A stretch of DNA of 64,000 nt from assembly GCA_013398275.1 (NCBI GenBank), contig VZSE01006029.1, positions 2,384,000 to 2,447,999 on the forward strand, read 5' to 3'. The position numbers and the translations under genes were made by a program. The notes under the pieces are model-generated. The model was given only the letters and a program-made list of their open reading frames with translations. It did no database searches and was not told the DNA's origin. The stretch is from Promerops cafer. Lineage: Eukaryota > Chordata > Aves > Passeriformes > Nectariniidae. Of the stretch, positions 1 through 12,500 are shown piece by piece; positions within the stretch are counted from its first letter, which is position 1; each line of letters opens with the position of its first letter.

Positions 1-1671
1 TTTGTAAATTATACTCATCAGTTATGTGTCTTGCGGCATATTTAGTATGCTGCCAAGGGAATGCTACCCTCACATCAGTTTTATATGTTACCAAAATCAT
101 AATATTGTCAAGGAACAGGTAGGTACCTTGCCAACTGTGGCTTTCACCAATGTCTCCTACAGATCTCTGATGAAAATCCTACTTATTATCTAGTTTAGAA
201 ACATTCAAACCTAGCATGTAAATGAGAAATAAATGTGATATCCTGATATTCAGCCTGCTCCAAAGAGCCCTGTGTCCTCATCCCAGCACCGGAATTTTAC
301 TTACTGTCTGGCCAAAAGGAATTCAATTCCTTGTCTCAGTTTAATTGTATGCAATATGATAATAACATCACTTATTCAGTGGTGGAGGAGAGTAAATTAG
401 TTGTAATGTGTACCCTGTGCTCTAAGGATATAGAGCAAAATATGAACTTATAGTATAAGTTCAACCCCCCCACCCTTTGACATTTAATGTTTTTTGATTT
501 CTTTTAATCTGCATAATAAATGCAGAGGACAAAATTGTGTCAGTAACATTTTTTAAAGGGAGCATTCCCTTTTGTGATTTTTATATGGAAAAACCTCTGA
601 CCATATCACATTAATTCTAATATATATTAAAATACTGATACTAAAATTGCTGTATTTTTGTTGCTTTCACTTACAGAAGCAGGCTCATTTTTTTTTGTCT
701 GAAAGCAACTATCATGCTAGTTTTGACATTTTATGTTAATGATGCATAATAAAGTAATGTCATTTCAACAGAGAATTCTAATTAGTTGCCAGTAACATGA
801 TATGGTCTTGTATAATTACAAATTTTGTGTGTGAGGAGAACTGCCTTGTTCTCATTACAGTAACTAAAACCACAGAGCATCACATTTCTCAGTATTGTAC
901 CAGAGGAATGTAGGAACGCACTCATGACCACATTAGGGAATGGCACTAAGAAGAGAATCAGTAACAGATAGAAAATGTGATGACAGTAAGCTGCGGATCA
1001 TAATTCATCCATGGAAAAAGTCCCCACCCTACTCCTGTGCTCACATCAGCCTGCAGCACTCTGGCTGTTGCACAGCTCTCAGACACTGGGGCAGGCGTTC
1101 CTTCTCCTCGGCTCATCAAGCCAGCATGGGAAGCGATGCTATCAGGGAAGTCTGGATCAGAAGGGGAGATGAGAAAGATCTAGCAGATCTTATAGCACAC
1201 AGCAAACACTAGCAGACAGTGACTCCAGGAGTCATTGCCTGTTGCATGGCTTTCTCCCTTAAATCCCAAGAGCTAGAAAATTTGAGAGGGGTCAAAATTG
1301 CTGAGTGTGACTGAGTATCATCCAAGCCAGATGAGTTGCAGTGTGGATGCTTGAGTGTGAATAAATCCAAAAGCAGCAAGGTCTGATTTCAGGGTCTCTC
1401 CATTAATTCAGTGTTGTGTGAGGTACAGAACTAGCTCAGAATAGCAGGAGAAAAATGGCAAAACAACACACCAAGTTCTCAAGAACTAAACATGGTTTGG
1501 ATTGGCAAATCATTAATCCAGAAAGTGGGGTTTGAAAGAAAGCTTGACTTAGCCTTTTTAAAAGATGTATTTACTTGTTGTTTTCCTCAGAAAAGAGGGT
1601 TAGCTTTACAAGGGTCTTCAGAACAGTTAAGGAAAAAAAAGAAGGAATATTAAAAGATGAGCATGAACTCA
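1..1671. other. Unique AT-rich noncoding DNA
   Basis: No gene, RNA gene or recognisable repeat is visible here. The longest open frame (940-1212, 90 codons) has no family resemblance and no convincing splice or promoter context, so I treat it as chance. Confidence 0.6.
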
Positions 1672-1732
1672 TTATATATATATGTATATGTATAGTTATA
1701 TGTATATGTTATATGTATATATATTTATATGT
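1672..1732. repeat. Imperfect (TA)n/(TATATG)n simple repeat
   Basis: About 60 bp of alternating TA interrupted by TATATG units. It is an ordinary degenerate AT microsatellite. Confidence 0.85.
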
Positions 1733-4703
1733 AGAAATTAATAACTTGTTGTTTAAACAACTATGACATATCAAAATAAAGATAAATTAAGCCTAATGTT
1801 TATTTCATGGTATCTATTGCATCTGTACAATTTTCTAAGTGTGGGGGCAGTCTGCTTGTACTGAAGTACTTTGCAATTACAGTAACACATTGTGACAAGC
1901 AAAAACCGTAGCCAAAGTCTGAAATATAAGGTTAGCATGTATGCCTTTACAGTTATGTGCATGTTTTTTCTCCTCCACTAAAGCTCTCTGCTCGAAGGAG
2001 CAAATGCCTCTTTCTCAAGAACTTCAGCTGCAAGAATTGCTACTCTGAACCAGCTCTTTCCCATCTTTTTTCCCCAGTCTTCATCAAGAAGAGTCCAGAA
2101 GACTGATGGTTTTAAGTTGCATGAGAAGTTTCACTTTCCCTTTGTCTTAGAGCTGGCAGCAATGCTCTCTCCCTATTTCTGCATCCCAGCTGGTGTGGGA
2201 TCCTACCAGGGCACAGGTTGAGTTGCATCAACGTCCCTGTGTGGTGTGGTGAGGGGTTATTGAAAGCAGTTCTTCAGAACATGAAACTACCCCACTTTCC
2301 AAGCCATACTTGTTCTTTCTCACTTAGCTTCAGCAAGCAGCACAACAGGCAGCTCAACATGGCCTTGTACATTGTCTAACCCCAAATGTGCAATGCCACC
2401 CTGGCACTCACCCACAGCGTTCCTCCAGCAGAGCTGCAGCTGCCTCCCAGGCACGGCTACTCCCAGGCCCTGCTTTGAAGAATGCATCAAATACCCTGGC
2501 AAGGGCAGATTGGGGAAAAAAAGGAAAAAAAAATCAATCTGTGTTGCTGCATTGGAGCTGCTCAGAAAGGGCTTGCCACCCCCCAGAGTTATCAGCTCTT
2601 GCTGCTAGTAGGTATTTGATCATACTTATATTGTGTGTGTGGGTAGTGACTGTGTCTATGCTGGCTATTCCAAGAGCTTCTTTTGACAGCTCAGACATGA
2701 AAAGATTTGTTATTTTTGAAATGTAATGGTAGAGGTTTTATAGTTTGGGCCAGAGTGTCAGTGGAGGCTCTTTGGTGATGTGTGCATTGGAAGTGACAAG
2801 CAGTGAATAACTGACATCAGGCATAAGTAATATTTGTAGTCTGACTTTGGTATGTTATTCTTTTAAAAATCCAGTCTGTAAATACAGTCTACATTTGTTA
2901 GCTTGAAAGGAAGGAAAGGGGATGAGTTCAAATACGGAGGAGAGAAATGAATAACCATGACAAGGAGAAAAAGCAAGCAGAAATAAGCTGATAAAGATAA
3001 AAAGGAGTGGGATTATTAAAAGAGAGAATACAGACATACAAATGGATCAAAACTAATATAAAATTTCCGAAAAGGAGGAGAAAAATTGAAGATGAAAGGA
3101 ATCACAGTGTAACAGATCAGAAAAAAGAAGAAAGTGTTTATAAACTCGAATCTGAACTGCTATATACAGGCAGTAATGACTTCAGCACCCCACTAAATAA
3201 ATGTGTTTTTTGTAAAACAGGTATGTGATGAAGTCCCATTGATTATGAGACACTGGTGTGCAAGTAAAAAAAGATTCTGTAAAGGTATTTAAAATATACA
3301 GGATCAGGTGGGATGATGAGTATGTGTAGTGTAGAAGCAATTTGGATGGTGATGAAGTCACACCATGAAACAAATATTATGATTAGCCCCCCTAAGAACA
3401 ATGCAGTTTTTCAGCAAGAAATTACTTATTCCAGGGAAGACATTTGAATGAACTTGTGGGGCTCTTTCAAAAGCTCCAGTGAAGCCCATGATTGTATTTT
3501 CATTCAGACTTTTTGCTTTTCTTTGATTATTATCTGTAGACTGGAAATGGCAATGAGACCAATAAGCCATAAGATGGTATGTATTTTTCCTGAGTTCTTT
3601 ATTCAACACTGCCAATTATTTTCTTCAGAAGCAGAAGCAGGTATAATCTAGCAGGGAAAGAATCTTTGAACTCATTGAGGTATCTTCCAAAAGGAAATAT
3701 TTTACATCAGAAAAACAGAAGAGAGAGACGTGTGGGGCTTCCAGAATGGGTCAATGGCTGAAGCAGAGTATCAGCTCCCATGTGCTGGTGGTCTCTTTAT
3801 CACTCCCAACCAGCACTTTAGCATAGAAGAGTTGACAGATAAAACTTCACATCAGTCAGCACACTTTTTCAATTTACTGAACACAATAACAGGAAAAGTA
3901 TGCAAATCAGCATGTTTAGATAGCATAAGTCATGGAACAGACACATTGTATATCCACATAAAAAAATCACAACAACAGGATTTTAATATTGTATTAAGGA
4001 GGTGGAGCATCAACTGCCTCTTTTCTGTACTTGGCTGCTTTTAAGACTTAGTTGCAGCAGAAAAGCCATACATTAAGCTTTTAAAAAGGGATGGAGCCAA
4101 GACTGGATATGGCAGGGTAGGGACTGCACTCAGCTCCACTTCCAGAGCAGTTGCAGGTGCTAAACAGCCTCCAAATGTTTGCCTTTCCACAGCTGGGAAC
4201 AGAGATGCCACTTTTGAAAACATCCTTTCTGTGCTTCTGATCCAGGAACTGAATAAATATTTGTTATTTCCTCATTTCACAGGCCCTCTGCAAAATGATA
4301 TTATAAAGTGTGTAAATTGTCAGGAAATCTTGGCTAGAAGGCACTACACAAAACCAGGCACGTAGTACCTCATTATTTACTACATTAACTAAAGGAGTTA
4401 TATATTGCTTACTTGATTGCTGAGTGTAGCAATGCAGGTATTTATTTCACACCAAACAGATCAGTTGTAGATGTTTGTAAAAGTGTCAGTGTCTTTTAAA
4501 TTTATCTTTTAAAGGGTGTGCAAAATAACTATAAAAGATTGGGTTTCCTTGTGAGGAAAACAGCACTCTGCAAAGATATGGTGCAGCATTACAGAATCTG
4601 AAAGTACAATTTGCAACAAAAACTTGTCCATAAAAATTTTATTTATTCTTTAAATAAATGTACTTAATTTTAAATTTTTTTTTACTTATTCTTTCTTTTC
4701 CAG
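1733..4703. other. Unique AT-rich noncoding DNA
   Basis: Only short chance frames are visible. A frame at 3007-3228 ends just before a donor-like AG|GTATGTG near 3220, but its lysine/glutamate-rich peptide matches nothing I recognise and there is no matching acceptor. No repeat family was recognised. Confidence 0.5.
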
Positions 4704-5045
4704 AATTTCTGAAATTACTCCTGAAGTCATTCCCAGTTGTTCAAATGGTAGATGTTTTATTAAAGATACTGTACACTGGGATATATCCCACTTTACTCAT
4801 CAGCCATTTTTCACTAGCAACAAGGAGATATGTGAATGAAATGATGGAAGTTATTGGTGCATGTGAAGAATGATTGGATTCTTGTGTTTTATACCCCATT
4901 AAAAGAGGCCTAATACAATTCATAGCTGCAGGAAAACCACTGTGCGATATTTAATGGCATATTGTCACAAGCTATATGTGGAATTTTACTTGCAATCATA
5001 ATTCCTGATTTTACAATGTTTAATAAAGATAAAAAGCACAACCTG
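4704..5045 (+). other. Speculative 3'-terminal exon with weak BTB/POZ-like peptide
   Basis: Seen directly: a strong pyrimidine tract ends in CAG at 4701-4703, followed by an open frame to a TGA at 4871-4873, about 145 bp of possible 3' UTR, and an AATAAA at 5022-5027. The peptide contains LLKILYTG and ends VIGACEE. This loosely recalls the second half of a BTB/POZ domain, in which an LLxxxYTG strand/turn is followed by helices ending near a Cys-Glu-Glu. The first two bases would complete a codon split across an upstream intron. Against it: the likeness rests on few residues, no upstream BTB exon is visible, and AT-rich DNA yields acceptors and AATAAA by chance. It could be an exon relic, a degenerate pseudogene or pure coincidence. 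I think chance is the likeliest. Confidence 0.15.
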
Positions 5046-5645
5046 AGTTCAGAAACATAAAACATCCTTTTTCAGGTGTGCCTCCAACTTAATTTGTGTT
5101 TAGTTCATATTTTCAGTAAGAGACTGACTACCACTCAAGCATTTTTCTGATTTTTGACCAGGTGTATGTAATGTTCATAATCTATTTAAAAACATGGAGA
5201 GAACACTATTAATCTTTAGGAAAATATTTCTTAGTTGTTAATGCTGCAGATTTAAATTTAAGCATATGTTCAAGATGTACATTCAGCTTCAAATAGGTTC
5301 AGTTCTACATAAAATGAAGTTTCTTCAGGGATATGTAAAATAGTTAAGAAGGCTGCATACAGCTGATTTCAAGGAGAAACATAAATAAATAGTCTTGTAT
5401 ACTAAAGTTTCCAACTTTTATTTATTGTCTGCCTCAGTATATTATGCTCTACCTTACTTGATTTTGCAAAGCTGTTATTAATGTGTTTTATTCATAAAAG
5501 AAAGTGACAAAGCCATGTTGCTAATCCTCTTGACTCCATAATAAATCATTGCTTGTTTGCTGTACTCTAATATGTATTTTCAATAATGCAGAAGCAAGCT
5601 TAGGTCTTTAGGTAATAAAAATCTCCATATAAAGCAACTGCTCTT
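5046..5645. other. Unique AT-rich noncoding DNA
   Basis: Nothing recognisable on either strand. It lies between the speculative exon and an A/C-only tract. Confidence 0.55.
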
Positions 5646-5747
5646 AAAAAAAACAAAAACAAAAACAAAAACAAAAACAAAAACAAAAACAACCCCAAAC
5701 AAACCCAAACAAACAACAAAAACAAACAAACAAACAAACAAACAAAA
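5646..5747. repeat. A/C-only simple tract: (AAAAAC)n then (AAAC)n
   Basis: About 102 bp contain only A and C on the plus strand. Cytosines fall exactly every 6 bp from 5654 to 5690, followed by a 4-bp-period AAAC block around 5721-5745. The opposite strand reads as a long Phe/Cys/Val-rich frame, which is only a product of the repeat. Confidence 0.9.
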
Positions 5748-6819
5748 TCCCCCAAAACAGGGATCTCATCTCTCTAAAACCTCTTGTACTTTGAAATCCT
5801 TTGGGGCTTTCATGTGGGAGGTTTGCAGGTGCCAAGTTGTTTCCCTTCATACTCTGTGCATTGCTGTGCAGGGTCATTAAACCAGCCAGGGACAGCTTGG
5901 TTTTGTACCCACGGAGTGAAGGATGGGGGAGTAATACATGTCCTTTGCCTTTTTGTTAAATTTGAGCTTAATTTGTAGCAGCATCTACTCCCTTTTGCTG
6001 AAATTAATTTAAATGTACCAGGCAGGAAAGATTGTACAACTGTTGAGTATATTGTGCTTAGTCCCCTTCATAAGAAGCATGAAACACATTTTAATAGATG
6101 GATAATAAGCTAAGACTTCCTCTTTTTAAAAATTTTATTCTTTCTTTTTTTTTTTTTTGTTATTGTATTGTACACATGGAGCATGTTAAACTCAATGTGT
6201 ACCCTTGCTAAAAATACCCAATGTTCAAAATACAGTCTGAAGTTAGAACTGCTCATGTCTGAATCACTGTCCTACAGTATGCTACAAATTGCTACTGTTC
6301 ATAAGAAATCTTGTATTATAAACAACTATCTTCCTAGGCCTCAGGTAACTTTTAATGAAAGTATGTATTCCCTTTGTGTATTCCCTCAAATTTCTTGCCA
6401 GGTGTTAATCTTGACATTTTGAAAGATTTCCTTTTTTAAAACCTCAAAGCATTTTGCAACATTGGCTGTATAAGAATGCTAAGTTTAATATTCCATATTT
6501 CTAATATCAAGTCTTTGTCATTACATGTGCCACTAGTAGAAGGAGTAATGGAAACTCTCTCCACCTGAATTAAATTCAACCATAAGAAGGTGCTAAATCT
6601 CACTTGACCAAAATGGGCTACAGAGAACATTTTGCTTCATGAGTCCAGGTCTTGCCTTGACATATCACCTGAGTCTTTCTTGAAGGAAGGAACAGGACAA
6701 GGATCTCTAGGAACACGGTGAATCAGATACAAACTGACTCTGCCCTCAAGGGAGTCACATTCAGTAATTACCAGCAAGATTTCTAATGCTAAAAAGGACT
6801 TTTACGGTTGAAACTGTTG
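5748..6819. other. Unique noncoding DNA
   Basis: No gene or repeat recognised. There is a short poly-T run near 6145-6158. Confidence 0.5.
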
Positions 6820-7150
6820 TCATTTTGCATTTTACCCGGGAAGCACTTGTGTGTTGCAATATGGACGTAACAGTTGCTGCCTCTTTGTTCAACTCCTCTA
6901 GAAACACTGTAGATACTTTGATTTCCTCTTCTTTGTTTCCCCTCTCTTAAGAGTGTCCCCCTTAAGAAAACCCACAAGGAGGTTCCCACATTCCCGGAGC
7001 AGCCGAGCACATCTGCACTGGCTAAACCTGTGTCCTCGAGAATCTGCTTGCACCACTCCTTTGCAATTCATGGTGTGGTTGAACAAAGTGACACTCCGAA
7101 GCCAGCTGCTGGCCCCACCAGAGACCTTATTGCTGTGACACCCCGCAACA
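6820..7150. promoter_or_regulatory. CpG-retaining patch, possible conserved noncoding element
   Basis: In a strongly CpG-depleted background this stretch keeps several CpGs (CCCGGG near 6836, then CCCGG, GCCGAG, CTCGAG, TCCGAA and CCCCGC between about 6990 and 7145) and is less AT-rich than its flanks. CpG retention can mark sequence under constraint or an unmethylated regulatory site. It overlaps the longest nonrepeat open frame of the window (6898-7551, minus strand, 217 codons). That frame has no recognisable domain and includes a run of lysines from a poly-T tract, so I do not call it a gene. Confidence 0.2.
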
Positions 7151-7915
7151 AAGAAAAACAATGAAAGGGGAAAGAGTTTCAGCCACCATTCCTCTGCAGA
7201 GATATTGGGAAGGTGACACCTCTGGTTAAGGCAAGAGAAACTACCAAAACAATACATTTTTCCTTCTGAAAAACCACAATTGTGCCATGGCAGAAAAATC
7301 AGAGAATGAGGGAAGTGATCCATTGTGTATCTTTTCTCCATACAAAATTTATTGTCTTTCAAAGCTTGAAGTTTTGTTGTTTTTTTTTTTTTCAGAAACT
7401 GCCATGTGAACCCAAGTCTCACCAACTTCTTGGTGCTTAAGCTACTTTTGAAAAGGAGACTATGTAATAAATCTTTTACTTGGGAATTAAAATAATGGTT
7501 ATTAGGAGATATGCATCTGAGTAACATAACAACTTCTGAAAAATTTACCATGAAACAAAGAATACATATTTATGAGATCAGTTCGGTTCTCTTAACATAC
7601 CATACATCTCCTGGGATATCATAAGAAATATGAATGCCATAAGGTTGTAAACAACAGAAACTGAGATTACTGTAGAACTTAATAAATTCTTCATATATGT
7701 GTTTACTTCCAACATAATATGCAGTATAGTTGGTTTGTAAGTAAACAAAAGTGATGCATGTGCATGCGATGATTCATATCTACAATTAGATTAAAAGAAA
7801 CATGAAATATGCTAATACTGCAGGAAAATATTTGCTAACAGAAATTTTTTTTCTCATCTATGGAATAAATATATTGTATATTGATCGTCATTAACCATTC
7901 ACTGTTAAATAATGT
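7151..7915. other. Unique noncoding DNA
   Basis: AT-rich sequence with a poly-T run at about 7378-7392. The upstream part of the 217-codon minus-strand frame lies here and is judged to be chance. Confidence 0.5.
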
Positions 7916-7959
7916 AAAAACAAAAACAAAACCAACCCCAAACAAACAAAAAAACCCAA
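7916..7959. repeat. A/C-only simple tract
   Basis: About 44 bp of only A and C (AAAAC, AAAC and CCCC mixtures). It is the same class as the tracts at 5646, 46099 and 53704. Confidence 0.8.
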
Positions 7960-8179
7960 TAAAAAGTCAACATATCATAATGAAACCATACTTGCATGTT
8001 TCATTTGAGGCTTTTATTTCAATAGACAAGCCCTGGGAGTTAATGAATATACTTTCTTCTTATCTGAAACATTAATCTGATACTTGTTTTAGAAGTATTT
8101 GGGGGGAAATTACTCTAGAATAATAAAGCTGTTGCTAGGAGGCCTGGAGAAACCTAAACTAATTTGGCTTGGAGAAACC

Positions 8180-8470
8180 GATAATCAGTGTCTTAGTGCT
8201 TTCTTTCTAACGTGCCCCTCGTGCTTTTACCCAAGAGCAGGAAATCAGTGAGTGGAGAATAAATCTCCATTCTGATTGTTTACAGAGCATAATGAGGGCC
8301 TCGAGCAAAGAAATGCATCATTTGCTTTGTACCTGCAGCTGAACTGCAACGCATCCCATTTAATACCCGCCGAGTACCATGCTGGACGCGGAAGAAAAAG
8401 CCGTCATTTTAGATGAACACATCACGACTCCGCAAGGGTATAATTATTTGGGGGAAAGTTTAAAATAGCT
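8180..8470. promoter_or_regulatory. CpG-retaining element, candidate enhancer or conserved noncoding element
   Basis: Roughly a dozen CpGs fall within about 290 bp (for example ACGTGCCC, CCTCGTG, CTCGAG, CAACGC, CCCGCCGAG, GGACGCGG, GCCGTC, CACGACTCCGC), while neighbouring kilobases have almost none. The patch also contains homeodomain-like AT cores (ATAATGAG, TATAATTATT) and an ATGCATCATTT element. There is no open frame or promoter-like GC island. Retention of CpGs together with non-repetitive sequence suggests constraint. The call is an inference from composition, with no cross-species comparison. Confidence 0.3.
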
Positions 8471-8639
8471 CATCCCAGAAAGTGTTTCTGGTCCTTTCAG
8501 ATTTTATAGCAGTGGCCTCAAATTTCAGTTCTCTCATTTTCATTTCTCTCATTTTCTTCCTCATTAACATCTGATCCTGACATAATTTGCTGTCTTTATT
8601 TCTCTTGTCTCTCCCTTTTCCCAAATCCTGCTTCTTTTA

Positions 8640-9540
8640 CTTTTTCTTCAGCGCATGTCTCATTCTGGAGGGAAAGACTGAGATTTTGACAGCATTCCCC
8701 TCCCTCCCCACTCCATAAAAAATATACTTCCTATGCTTTCAGCTGTGATCACTCAATGGCTGCATTTTACATGATGAAGCCTCTCTGGGGGCTTCAGTGG
8801 CTCCCTGGGCATCTCCAGATTCCCACCCTGTATTGCTCACTATTCCTTGCCTGTAGCATGGCTTATTCTCACTCTCTTTCTTGCCTCAGTACCTCTGACC
8901 CTCAAATCCAAAACCTTCTTTTTCTCTCTGAGCATGTTGTGTCTCTGTTTCTCTAGTACTTTCTCTTGGATCTCCTGTTGTTTCTCAAGGTCAAGCAGCT
9001 CTAAAATGGAACTTCTCTTACTTCTTCCTAAAATGCCTTCCCTTCCCCATTGCTCTATCACCAGTATTAGGTTAGATCTTTCTCACTCCATTCTCTTCAC
9101 GTTAAGACTTTCACTAATTATTTTTGCTTAATCCAGAATGTTCAAAACAGCGACCCTTTTTTAGTGGGTATGAGATAAAAAAATAACTAACACTGATCCT
9201 CTCATAATTAGCATTAACCACTTCCTATTACTCTTCTTTTTGAACCTTTACAATGGATGCCATTTCACATAAACTTTACCCAGCCTAAGGCTCACTCACC
9301 ACAGCCCCCATAGATCTTGCTCACAGAATTCAGACTTCCTCACCCTCATTTTTAAGATTCTTTGCAGCTTCTATCTGACAATATCTCATCTCATTCCCTC
9401 TGCTGCCCTCATCTCTGTCTATATAATACTTAAGAGTTCTCTTCATCCCTCTTTTTCATGGTAGTCTTCCCTCTCCAAGCAAGTTTTCTTTTCCTTCCTT
9501 TCTTGTTGTTTTCCTTTTGTTCACCTCAATCCTCTAAACA
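8640..9540 (+). mobile_element. Ancient LINE relic, L2/L3-like (CR1-group), 3' part of ORF2
   Basis: The plus strand is markedly pyrimidine-rich and codes, in a short frame at 8847-9131, for a peptide containing WISCCF followed by SKMELLLLLPK and then PSLPHCSIT (block at about 9000-9062). This is the pattern of the region just after the reverse-transcriptase palm in L2-type LINEs, where a W-[ILM]-S helix is followed by a Ser-Lys-x-Glu-Leu-Leu block and a proline-rich segment. Further downstream (about 9325-9410), runs such as TTCCTCACC...CTTTGCAGCTTCTATCTGACAAT resemble the later ORF2 segment of the same family. The copy carries many stops and frameshifts, as expected for a very old insertion. 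The family call comes from memory of consensus patterns; the exact family (L2, L3 or an old CR1) is open and both boundaries are approximate. Confidence 0.5.
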
Positions 9541-12500
9541 CATAAAAATGACTTTAAATTAGAATCAACTATTATGAACAAAAAATACCAAAACAACGCC
9601 AAAACTGGTCAAAGCATGCTTTTGACTTCTGATATTTACAAGTCAAAAGGAGGGCAAGAAAGACACTTGTTGCATTTCAAAGCAAGAACAAAATAAATAC
9701 ATTGCTCTTTGTCTGTTGTTGTATGAGGTACCACAAAGGGTTTCTGTAAGTGATATTACCTATGCAAAATTTCCTGCAGTCAAACCCCAACAGTGAGACC
9801 TTAATTTTTCTGTTGCAACAGTAATTGTCTTAAAGACTTGATCCAACAAAGTACTTAAACACTTGTGTTCAGACTTGTGAGTGACCTCACTGTAGATACC
9901 GGAATTGCACACCTCATATACTTGCAATTAAGCAAACAAACAAATGTTCTACTCAAATTGTGCTTTAAGCTAGCTTAGTGGTTTATTAAATTGATTTTGC
10001 TTTCAGGACACGAAAGAAATAATTTAAAGAAACATATCTTGCAAGATGCTGTATTTAAAGAGATTTTTCAGGTTTTAAAATATTTTTAGCTGAGGCATTA
10101 ACTTTATTCTACAGACTGAGACATTAGTTTTCTAACTTTTATGGAAGTTCACAGATAAAATAAAGAGTATGTTAAAAATGTGAAATCTCCTTATACTAAC
10201 ACCTGGGAATGAAAATTCTTGCAATTTCTTCTCTACCTCACATGAAAAATGCCTTACCATAATGATACATTTTAAAAGTGTGTTCCTTTTAAGGAATACT
10301 GACTTCCTCAGAAATAAAGATATGGATAAATGGATATTGAAATGTAGAAACATATGCCAATGCTATTATAGCATTAACAGTGGTTCTAACCCTTCAAAGT
10401 CTAATTGCATTGTGTCTGGTGCCAAACCAAAAGGTCCAACTGCATACAGAAGAGAAAAAAAGATATAATATATGTTTGGTACTAAAAAATGGATATATCC
10501 TTAAAATACCGGGCAGCATAGGAGGAGTACTTGGAATACTGAGTAGCATTTATGTAACAGATAATAAATTTTAAACTTACAAAGGAAAGAAACTTTTCTT
10601 TTTAGTTAAAAGCAACTTCTTTATTATTTCAAACATTTGCAAGTCAGTGTTTCCCCTAATAGTGAACAAACCTTCAAAATTTTGCTGTCATGATAAATAC
10701 TTACCCCTTCCTCAGGGAAGGGAAGTTTCATGCGTTGATCATAAAATGTGTGTTCAACAAACTCACAGAGAAGCTGTGAATGCAGCTGAAACAGCTCGGC
10801 TCAGTCTTTTGGATTTTAACCATATTTTTCCTCCTGGAAGTTACCCCTTTTTGGATACCTTCCTCCAGCAAATGCCACCCTTTCAGATCTTCACTACCCT
10901 TTCAAATATCCTTTTCTGGAAATTACTGCATTAAAGCATCAGAAACACCCACTGCTTCAAAATATCTATCACACTGAGACAATAGCTCTCAAGGTCACTT
11001 CCCAGAATCTTTTCTATTGATTAGCATTAAAAACTATTAGATGTCTGGCTGGATGAGTGCCTGTTAGGCTACTGCTAGCAGCTCCTGAGGTTTTAGTCTG
11101 TTTTGTGGAAGAGTACATGTATAAGTTTGGATCTTTTTCTTCCAGGTATCCTATTGCTACATTTAAATATTACATAAGGTGTGGGCTGGGAGCAAACCAG
11201 GGGATTTTCTCTTGTGCTGCACTGTTGAAGAAGAGCACAAAAAGCTGAGCTCTGCATACCCTGAGTGTGCTGGATGGGAGTCAGCACAGCTCTGTGCAGC
11301 AGAGGCAGCTCCTTTCATCTGTGAGATCAGAGGTTCACCCTCTGTGCTGATCAGACCACTGCAGCTTTTAGCAAGGAACTTTGGATTTATGTTCCCGTTT
11401 CTAAATATCTTGATCTGTGCTTGCTGCCAGCTCAGGAACCTCTCTGGGCATTGGGAGGATGAGTGTTAAGGAAAGGTGTTGACTTCTCACACGTGTGGTG
11501 AGAGTTGCTGGTGTGTGTCTTCTGTCCAGTGCAGGGGAAAGCCCTGAGGACAGTGCTCTGAGATCAGCCTCCTGGGAGCAGGCTCCCTGGCCAAATGCCA
11601 TCTGCCAAGACATCCTCTTCTTCCAAAATGGTTATAAAACCATTTTCCCTCTTGCTGTGGTGGTGGGCAATGTGCTGCTTGGAATTTCTCAGTTTTTGTC
11701 AGAGCAGACATTTCTGTGGTGTTACAGCATTCAGGCTTTTTTTTTTTCTGAAGAAGAGCTGTGTATGATTCCAAAGTTCTTCTCTGTTCCTATCACACAG
11801 GGGAAAAATATGCTGTGCAGTTAGTTTTCCAATGCAAGGGTTAAAAGCTGCTGACTCTGTTTTCTGAGCTGGGGCCCCTGTTCCATCTATACACGTGCAA
11901 GTGACACTCTTAGCCACAAAACTCACTTAATTGAGGACTGAGTCATTCCCTCCTACATTCAAACCCATGCTCCCAACAGCTGGTACACAGAGTCTTTTGC
12001 AGCTCTTAGAGTTTCGGGAGGGTTTTGGTGGAATTTTCTTTTATATACTATATATTTCTTGTTAAATCATGGTCACAGCCTTCCCTAACCCTGACATTCC
12101 CAGTTTCTACTGGCAGGTCATCAATAGCTTTTCTTTCTGTTGTCAGTTCTGCTACTGTTGCTCTTATAAAGATGCTTCTGGGAGTTTTGAGAGGTTTGAT
12201 TCCTTTAGACAAAGACACTGGCATCAGCCTGGTTCCCATGGCTACAGCTCCTCAATCTCTACTCAGTACAGACTTTTCAGCCACTCTCATTCAAAAAAAA
12301 GTAAAATAAAAATCCTTCCCTTATCTCTGGACACTGCAAGTTGAATTGCAGCTTCCTCCTGTTATTCACACTGGCAGCAAGAAACCCTAAAGAGAAAACG
12401 TAAAGAAACACATGAGTGTAAAGACTCACTGTGACTTCCATTCAAGGCTGCTGCCATCACAAATACATCAAAAATCTGCCAGGATCCACCATGAAATAAC

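Noticed and set aside
3007..3228. Exon ending at a donor-like AG|GTATGTG
   Set aside because: No acceptor in the right place and no protein similarity; a donor-like hexamer is common by chance.
6898..7551. 217-codon minus-strand frame as a gene
   Set aside because: No recognisable domain, a lysine run from a poly-T tract, no promoter or splice context, and other frames overlap it.
12025..12344. Overlapping frames on both strands as a conserved exon
   Set aside because: No splice sites in frame and no recognised product; simultaneous openness on both strands is a compositional effect.
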